Source of the DNA: Kryptolebias marmoratus
Lineage: Eukaryota > Chordata > Actinopteri > Cyprinodontiformes > Rivulidae
NCBI RefSeq assembly: GCF_001649575.2
Contig: NC_051452.1
Span: 3,831,490 to 3,895,489, forward strand
DNA: 64,000 nucleotides
Direction: 5' to 3'
Part shown: positions 56,076-64,000 of the stretch, piece after piece
How the letters are laid out: every line of letters begins with the position of its first letter
How positions within the stretch are numbered: the stretch's first letter is position 1
Notes under the pieces: model-generated
Told to the model about the DNA's origin: nothing
Database searches by the model: none
The model's input: the letters and a program-made list of their open reading frames with translations, nothing else
Made by a program: the position numbers and the translations under genes

Positions 56076-57474
56076 TAATTATAAAATTTAACTTTGGCAG
56101 AGTTGAGTTTAGTCTATTTGTCGGGCCCCTGCTACAGTCCCAGTTCTGTATGTGGCCCTAGTTGCCCACCCCTGTTTTAAAATATAGCGAGTTGCTTTAG
56201 TTGCTTTGTTTGGGGGTTTTTTGCAAGCTGAACTCGGATGCTCCCTCCCCTTCCTCCTGAGGGTCATTAGAGTTTTGTTGGCCTGGTCCACATCAGAGAG
56301 CTTTTGGTCACGTGCTTGAAGGTGCGGACTGGAGCAAAACCGACTGCATTGTATGTTCAGAAAAGAAATCTGAGTCATCGTCTTCTGTTTAATGTTGGTC
56401 TTTGTTTGACAAAGTTTGCTTCCAAACCATTTGTCTTCTCTGTTCACAGCATTACTGTCCTCAAAAAAAAGTGTCTCCTAATATTAAGTTAAAGGTAGAC
56501 AGTGGAGTTTTGACTTAAAAAGCTGGTTTTCATGCGTTTTCTCCTACATAGAGATCTCTCAGGATTTCCCTGGAAGACTAAGAATCTACACCAACACATG
56601 TATATCATAAACTTATAATAAATTAAATCAATATGAAGCCATAAAATGATTTGTTTGGGTACTTGCACTGTTTGCACAGTAGGTCTACATCTGCCACTCA
56701 TTACGAAAAATCTAGGGTGGGTGTAACATATTGAACGAGCAAAAACAGGCCAACACAATCACACGGATGAGCCATACGCTGAGAAGAACACAAAGGTAAA
56801 TACACAAACACCACTACCATCTGGGAAAGTCTTCCTCTGTTTGCTTACTAACGCATCTTTTCTCTCGCTCCTCGCTCTCTCCTCCTGCAGCTGCTGTCTC
56901 AGACAGATGTGCCAGCGTGTTTCCTGCCACGCCACCTCCAGCCTCTCCCCCATTGTGCCGAAAAAACACACAACACCACGCTTTAATACCGCGTCCCTCC
57001 CCAAAGGCCTTCGTGGTTACAACTTCACGACCAGCAGAAGAGATTTCAGGGTTCACAGTTGCCATGAGAACTTTGTCACAGATCAACTGCGTGTTAAGAG
57101 CATGAAGGATTCGCTGAATGATACAGATAGCCGAGTGGGGATGTTTGTGTGTCTTCATGTGACACACACACACACACACAGCGTCACAAACAGCTACAAG
57201 CTGTTAAAAACCTGTCTGACCCACCGGCAGCTCCACTTCCTGGAACGGTTTTAAGTCCAGGAGCAGACTCCCTCCTTTTCTTTTTTTTTTTTTTTTTACA
57301 TCAGATCCCATCTGTATAGCAGCTTCCTTCCTCATCCAATCTGCCAAATTTAAAATAATTAGCGAAGACCAGATTGAACTAGCATATTCTTTTTTAACAA
57401 CAAAATAGCTAACACTGCTATAGTTTAAAAAAAACAAAAAAAACAAGTAGAAATGTCCTGATATCGCTCATCGT

Positions 57475-57840
57475 CAAAAGCCGGGCGATACAGTTTGTGT
57501 GTGTGTCTGTTAGCAAAATATCTCATGAATCAACGGATGGGTTTTAGTCAAACTCTCAGAAAGTTGTGCATCTACAACTGATAACGTTTGGTGTCAACCC
57601 AATTTAACACAGATGTCAAAGCAAACTGAATCTAGAAAGGGGATATAATTCAGTAAATGTTCAAGATATTGAGCTAACATCTGGTGTGGTAGTATCTGAG
57701 AGTCATCTCTAACAGATATTCTCCCAGTCTTGCATTAGATTGCACTTAGTTTTTTTTCAAGGTTTAACCAAAACCGCAACAACTTTGTCTTTTGTCACCA
57801 TAAGCTGATCTTGGTTTAAAAATCAATGGGTGATGTGCGT
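57475..57840. repeat. Copy of the old dispersed repeat, opposite orientation
   Basis: Words GCCGGGCGATACAGTTTGTG, TTAGCAAAATATCTCATGAA and GATATTGAGCTAACATCTGG are the reverse-strand counterparts of the copy at 43625, with the GT tract corresponding to the CA tract at 60304. Confidence 0.55.
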
Positions 57841-57883
57841 TCTTTTGACGAATGATAGGCTTTTAATCACTAATGAATTAGAA

Positions 57884-58095
57884 CAGGGGTGTCCAACCCT
57901 GGTCCTCAGGGCCACCATCCTGCAGGTTTTCCTTGTTCCTCTGCTCCAACACACCTGATTTAAATCAATAGGTGATTAACAGGCTTTTGCAGAACATGAA
58001 GAAGTGATTTAATCACTGAATCAGGTGTGTTGGAGCAGTGAAACAAGGAAAACCTGCAGGATGGAGACCCTGAGAACCAGGATTGGACACCCCTG
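57884..58095. mobile_element. Complete palindromic hAT-like MITE
   Basis: Termini CAGGGGTGTCCAACCCTGG and, inverted, CAGGGGTGTCCAATCCTGG bound a 212-base palindrome. Flanking octamers AATTAGAA and AGTTAGAA match at 7 of 8 bases. It is the same family as 54923-55135. Confidence 0.9.
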
Positions 58096-58893
58096 AGTTA
58101 GAAGCTGTAAGTAGCTGTAAAGTTTGTCTGTAATGTACATTTTCAGAAAGAAATCTAAACAATGACACGACAAATAATCCACTTTAAAACAGCCACATAC
58201 AGAAATCCCCACAAACCCAACTGACTGCCAGCAACACGTTTGGATTAGTTTTCCCCAGAAAATATTTCTGTAAACAAAAATCTAATAGAGGTTTTTAACT
58301 TTCCTTAAGTAAGAAGTGTTTAGTACAAGTCAGCAGTCTCCACACATGAAAATATGCTCTGGAATAGATGTCATTTTGTTAAAAAGTCAACTAAAGAGGA
58401 ATCCGTAAACTCCGGGACAACACGGATATAAAAGACAAACACTTTAAGAAAAAAAAAGTCACAGCTACGATTCGCCCTCACATGGTTCTACTTAGGTTAA
58501 GAAATCTCTCCTTCAGTGAGGAAGACTCTCCCTTAGAGACTTGGCTTCTCTTTCATTTGGCTTTGATTTACGAGGCCTTTTCAATCAAGGCTTTTAGGGG
58601 AAATAAAATCACTATTACTATGCTTCGTGTGCTCTCAACTCCCAGCAACAAAAGTAAATTCAAACTCTCATTTTGTTTCACTTTAAGAACACGCAACCTT
58701 AGACATGCGTGTCACAGCAATAAAACCGGTGTTTAAGACCACCTTAAATAGAAATAGTATGGAATTAGTGTGAGATTTGTGCAAAGGAGAGTGAATTTGG
58801 CAGAGTTTACTGGCAACAAGCTCAATATTTACCCATTTATTACCAAAAAAACCTAGCAAATGTTTACTCATTGTAGTTTACAGGAACTCTTAC

Positions 58894-58920
58894 CTCTGAA
58901 GTGACTTTCCCTTCTTCCTG
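58894..58920 (-). other. raph1: Candidate noncoding first-region exon of raph1
   Basis: On the raph1 strand an acceptor TTAACCTCAG and a donor GTAAGAGT enclose 27 noncoding bases. A second acceptor/donor pair surrounds about 59091-59120. Because raph1 coding starts immediately after a splice AG, leader exons must exist upstream. These are only possible ones. Confidence 0.2.
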
Positions 58921-59514
58921 CTGAGGTTAAAGGTCAGACAAAAACACCACTCCACTCTGCGGCCAGGCTCTTACACCCTACAAAAGGAGGAAAGGGGAAA
59001 AAAACATTCATCAGCAATAAGTTGGAGTCTGTAGCAGCGACTCGTGCTTCAGTCACTCATTCCTCTTCCATTATGGAATGTGTCTGTTCTACCTGCACTG
59101 CAGAAGAACTGAGAGCCTCGGCTGCAGAGCGGCACACAGGGATTTTACTGTCGCACGAATGCAGAGGATTAACTTTGAAGGGTGCTTGAGCGAGGGACTT
59201 AACTGAGCACAGACAAAATGACACTCGCTGCGAAGCTCTGGAAGCAATCAAGCCACTCGCTCTCCATTATAAACTCTCTGCATCGTCACACTACGACAAC
59301 TCAATTTATTTGACACGATAGACTAATTATACCTCAATATCTGTAAAAGTTTTCTCCATTTTTGTGTTCGTCAAGAATGCTTAGCTGCAGCGGCCATCTT
59401 AAATCGGGGTGAACCCAAAAAATTAAATCAGTTTTAGACAAACATCCAGTAATTACTTTGACAGGTTTATTAAACTTTGCCAGTTAATGCCATGGTTATA
59501 ATCAAAGATATTAC

Positions 59515-60300
59515 ACAATCAGTTAGCCCTCAAGGCTAACTGATGTGTTGGGGATGACTCTCAGCTACTACCACACCAATTTGTAGCTCAGCATTTCTTA
59601 AATTGACCAAGTTATGGACAATTTGGTGTATTTTTAGGGTCAGTTGGCTGTGGCAGCCATCTTGAATGATGATAACTCCAAAAATAAAATAATTTGCATC
59701 CTATTACATCAAGTACATCCAATTATTTTTTCCCCTCACACATGAAATTTCCTTTAATTGTATTGTATTAATATTATGGATATTTAGATTAATATTGTAA
59801 TCCTATTATGACTATCAATATTTGTATTATTCTATTATAATCCATACAATAGATAAAGTATTACACAGCAACAGCTTTGTGTTTGATTATTTATTTTATT
59901 ATTTTTATACCTCAACATTCACTTAAGTTGACCTCTTAGCAATATCAAAAGGAATATGTAACAATGGACCATGTAAATATTGTCCCATTTTTATTTTGTT
60001 CATTTTCCCTCCCTTATTCAGTCCCAATATCTTTCACAAAAACACGTCCAGTAGTTCATAAGATATTTTGCTGACAGACAAACAGGGTTGACTGAATTAC
60101 TAACAAACCACTGAGGGTCACCAGCTATAAAACTATAAACATGTTTGTGTTTTCTGTTGCCGGTGGCGCCCATCGTGAACCGAGCAGACTCCAACATTTA
60201 AATCAGCTGATTAACAGCGACTACTTTAAGAGTTTTATTAAAATCCATCCAGTGGTTCATGAGCTGTTTCGCTCACACTACATACAGCCGAACACACACA
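59515..60300. repeat. One or two copies of the old dispersed repeat
   Basis: GATGACTCTCAGCTACTACC, GCAGCCATCTTGAATGATG, GTCCAGTAGTTCATAAGATA and ATCCAGTGGTTCATGAGC recur here, with AT-rich sequence between. The second copy ends at the CA microsatellite. Confidence 0.55.
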
Positions 60301-60303
60301 GAG

Positions 60304-60330
<27 letters not shown>
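60304..60330. repeat. (CA)n microsatellite
   Basis: About 13 CA units lie at the end of a dispersed repeat. A shorter CA tract lies at about 57161-57180. Confidence 0.95.
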
Positions 60331-60336
<6 letters not shown>

Positions 60337-61149
60337 GTCAGTATAACAACTATTGCAACCAGCACGGGACAGTAATTTCAACCATGAGTCAGAGTTTAAG
60401 TGCATCTATGATTCATGAGTCTGCAGAGTTTAACAACGTTTAAGCAAATCATTTATAACAGTGCTGACTCATCCGTCACAAGCCTGTTGTATCTGAAACT
60501 ACGCACCAAGTCAGAGTCTGAGCGTAAAAAGTAAGACGGGTTGTAGAGTTAGAGAAGTTGAGCCGGGAAGAAAATATTACAGTTATGTGTAATGTTTAGG
60601 TGCGTGCTTTAGAGCGTCAGATGTTGTGGCTAACTACAGAGAGGCTATTCCTGCTGGTCTCAGCTGCTCCTTTCGTTTTCTACACACCAACTGTTGTTCA
60701 GCCACAGCATGTGACGCCTCAGGCCGAAAGGACAAAACCATGCCTCTGAGTGTGTGTTTTCACAGCAAACAGACTCCCCGTAACAAGGAGAGAGTGCCAG
60801 AAGGTGCATCTTTTATGTGTCATTAAAAATATATATAATCGCCCCGCTTAGATTACAGGCCGACCCGCGGCACGTTTATGTTGTAATTTGCGCACGGTTA
60901 ACGTGTGATATCACTCAGTCAACACGAGGCTGTCGAACAGGTGTGGCAGTGACACACGGGTCGGCACAGCTGCAGGGAGAGCACAGTGGCTTCAGTCACC
61001 ACAGCGCAGGGGGCCCGGCGAGCAGCTGCTCCGGTGCTGAAAACAAAGGCGTGCCCGCCCCACCCCCCACCCCCCACCGACACAACTTTAGATCAACAGT
61101 GAGTCGTTGGCAAAGATTAGCACAAACTCCCCCTTTATGGCCCAAAGGA

Positions 61150-61400
61150 AATAATGCTTTTGCTCGCGTCTGTGGCGATGGCAAAATACATCATGAATCA
61201 CTGGATGGAATTCAGAGAAACTCTCATAAAGTACTCACTGAATATACATCTAAAACTGATCTAAAACATCTAACCTTAAAAAAAACAACTAAAATGGCTA
61301 TAATTCATTCAGTTTTACACATATTGAGCTAAGACTGTTTATGATAGTAGCTGACAACCTATACTTCAAGCACCAAAAGGTCAAGAGATATCATAATGGT
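61150..61400. repeat. Copy of the old dispersed repeat
   Basis: GGCAAAATACATCATGAATC, ACTGGATGGAATTCAGAGAA and ACATATTGAGCTAAGAC match the 57475 copy in the same orientation, with many substitutions. Confidence 0.5.
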
Positions 61401-63198
61401 ATTTTTCAAGGTTTTTGGCATAAAAGGCTGAAAACTATATGCTTTTAGTTCATTTCTGTAGTTAAAATAAAACACCTTTTACCTCTGAAAACACACACAT
61501 CAACGTGCTGTTGAAACAATATTCCCCCTTGAATAAAGTTAACACGACCCCTGTAGGCACTCTGTCCAAAATGGTGTCCTGTGTGCAGCGGTTTATATGT
61601 GGCTTAGATTGGCGCCCCGGCTCAACAACAAACCGAGGGGAAACACAGGCTCCACTGTAGTGGACACAGGTGTGTCCTTGTCCATTAAAAGCCCTCCTTT
61701 GGGGCAGCTCATTTCCTGTCTGAGCAGGAAGTGGGAAGAAGGGCAGCGAGCAGGGGCGACGGTGATGTCACAGCAGGAAATAAAGACAGGATTGTTGGAG
61801 AGGAAGTACAGCAAACAGGCAAGCAGGCAGAGCAAAATGGTAAGATGTTTGTTAAAAAAAAAATGAATTCATGACTTAAGCAGAATCCAGTTAATTATTG
61901 ATCAAATCTATGAGGAACAACAAAAACACAGATTAATGCTTAGGATTATTGCCTGAAAATCAGTTTCTCATTCCTGTGCTGAATAATAAAATGATCTGGG
62001 AATGTCTACATAATAAAAAAAAGAAAAACTCACAAACACACGGCCTAATTTACTAATACTTGACTCGACTGATTAAAATCAGACTACGGCAACGTAATCT
62101 AGTCTCAGAACAAGACCTGGCCTCGGCAGCGACCCCGGGCGTTTCTGTAAACCATCAGTCAGCTGATTGATGGTTCGCTACAAAGCCCACCTTCGCTCGG
62201 AAGGCACATTAGTATTGATCAGTGCCTCGCTTTTTGTTCCAAGTCAAGTGCAGATGCTTCCGTTCTCGCTCATCGGGATGTCTGACCTCTTCATTGGGTC
62301 AATACAATAAATGAATAAATAAATCGCTGCCAAAGCTGCCTAAAGGTAAAGTATGAAACAACAAAAAAATGTTATCCAGAACTTTATTAAATGATGAAGT
62401 TTGAAAGGATTTACTTCGGTAGTTTCCTAAATTTGATATGACTGATATGAAATGCGGGTAAGCGCTCAATATAAACAAAGCTTCCATTCGAATCCGCCAA
62501 AAACCACACATGACTGACCTACATTAGGCTGGATGTAGTCTGTAGGTAAACAAATATGGCGGAATTGGACAACTGTGGAATTTCTAAGTAGTCGTTTATT
62601 CGAGTCAATCTGTTGCCAGTTGCAAAACTTTATCAACTCTTGTTTAACTTTACTCAGCAAATCTGAGTGTAATTATATGCAAACACATCAAAACTGTCCG
62701 ACTTCATGGCGTCGCCATTGTTAACCAGTTTTCAGTCACTTCAGCAGTTTCCATAGGTAAACAAACTCAAATGGTAGTTGGCATCTGGTCACAAATTTTG
62801 CTTACAGTTTTTATTTTTACACACATTAATTATCAATATGATAAAAATGCAAGATTTTGTTTATGACTTTATTATTTTGAATATGAATGTACAAAGTTTT
62901 TTGCCTTTTTTTGACTGGTTTATCACTTTCCAACAAGTGCCTTTAATGTCAAGTGTGAAAATCCTGCCTTTCCATCAAATATTACTGTAAACAATATTTG
63001 GTAGAGCAGTCCAACATTTAGGTCTTTTACTTATTTTCAGTATTTTATTTTATTTCAGTATTTTGTATTGCATATTGGCACACAGCCCTATAATTAACAC
63101 CAAAATATTTTTTTTCTGAGCATTTCCTGCCATGTGAAAATCATAGGGTCCTATATATTGAAAAAATAATGTTTATTTTACAAGAAAAGCAGGTTAAG

Positions 63199-63511
63199 GG
63201 GGGGCAGTAGCTCAGGAGGTAGGGGTTTGTCCTGTAATCGGAGGGTTGCTGGTTCGAGCCCCTGCTCCAGCTGTCTCAGCCGTTGTGTCCTTGGGCAAGA
63301 CACTTCACCCTCCTTGCCTACTGGTGGTGGTCAGAGGGCTCGGTGGTGCCGGTGTGATGTCAGCCCGCCCCAGGGCAGCTGTGGCTACAATGTAGCTCAC
63401 TGCCATCAGTGAGTGAATGACTGAACGAATGGGTGAATGATTGTAGTGTGAAGCGCTTTGGGGTCCTTGGACTAGATAAAGCGCTATATAAGTGCAAGCC
63501 ATTTACCATTT
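63199..63511 (+). mobile_element. tRNA-headed SINE-like repeat
   Basis: It starts GGGGGCAGTAGCTCAGGAGG (A-box like). A B box GGTTCGAGCCC follows at about 63251-63261, matching GGTTCGANNCC. It ends AAGCGCTATATAAGTGCAAG and CCATTTACCATTTA. It is the uninterrupted relative of the split copy at 54853-55373. Confidence 0.75.
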
Positions 63512-64000
63512 ACCTCTTGATCACCTAAATAAAAATGTTTTATGATTAAAACATGGGTTTTCAAAACTATGTAGACCAAAATAATTTCTCAGCCACTGTT
63601 TTGATTTTAGTACAATACCTAGCATATTGGCTGCTGTCTAATATTAATGAAATAATTGCTAAACCAGATATTGAATATTTTTAAAGACCTATAGACTTAA
63701 TGCTAAAATCCAACAGTATGAGAAGTGAGAATAGTTGGGACATAACCTCCTCACACTTTCCCAAGTGGTAGGGAGGTCATTGAGGATGAATCTCAACTAT
63801 TGCGTGCCTTCAGCTGTTCTCACTCACACATGATGTAGTCTGGTTGTGATTACAAGGAACCCATCTCATCGTCTCAGTGGGATTTTCCACGCTCTGTGCA
63901 GCAAAACTCCTCTGGAAAAAACCACACATGGTGGGAATTACGGAATAATGCTGCGTCAGGAATGTTCCCACAATGGCCGTGGGGATCTAAAGGAGGTCCC

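Larger units (their letters stand above)
46567..64000. other. Gene-poor region upstream of raph1
   Basis: No coding exon with splice sites and family similarity was found on either strand over 17 kb. Because the first raph1 coding exon starts directly at a splice AG, this region probably includes the first intron(s) and noncoding first exon(s) of raph1. The rest consists of SINEs, MITEs, microsatellites and AT-rich unique sequence, itemised separately. Confidence 0.6.

Noticed and set aside
63199..63290. A tRNA gene with A and B boxes
   Set aside because: Box-like motifs are present, but the sequence continues into a repeated SINE body and a second copy exists; no cloverleaf anticodon arm was evident.

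Overview
The window is vertebrate nuclear DNA, most likely from a teleost fish. The genes are split by GT-AG introns, several only about 80 bases long. Dispersed repeats of types common in fish lie throughout: a LINE C-terminal remnant, tRNA-headed SINEs, and palindromic MITEs with 8-base target duplications. No bacterial, plasmid or viral gene was recognised. All exon limits below were read by eye from splice sites, reading phase and remembered family sequences; no alignment was run.

Layout. From 454 to 20391 (+) lie seven coding exons of a muscleblind-like RNA-binding protein, best matching mbnl2. They include a 54-base exon that is alternative in this family, preceded by a 150-base AG-free zone. 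The gene's 3' end is missing at a 100-N gap (20624-20723). From about 20724 to 22300 there is retroelement debris. From 22908 to 26082 (-) is a complete 11-exon basic carboxypeptidase zymogen, best matching cpb2 (TAFI). Head-to-head with it, only 321 bases away, is alg11 (26404-29543, +; 5 exons), an ER mannosyltransferase. From 32976 to 46566 (-) is raph1 (lamellipodin; 14 coding exons), with one further in-frame candidate cassette exon. From 46567 to 64000 I see no coding gene. That stretch probably holds 5' untranslated exons and introns of raph1, plus many repeats.

The four genes do not form a pathway: one is a splicing regulator, one a secreted zymogen, one an N-glycosylation enzyme and one an actin and Ena/VASP scaffold. 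The two organisational features worth noting are the shared cpb2/alg11 promoter interval and the convergent alg11/raph1 3' ends. Base composition changes at about 20.6 kb, from CpG-rich to AT-rich, exactly at the assembly gap.

I did not find a clearly novel system. The strongest leads are the mbnl2 54-base exon with its AG-exclusion zone, the 87-base candidate cassette exon of raph1, a Gln in place of a normally conserved Arg in the carboxypeptidase active-site region, and a 12-base minisatellite expanded inside a MITE.
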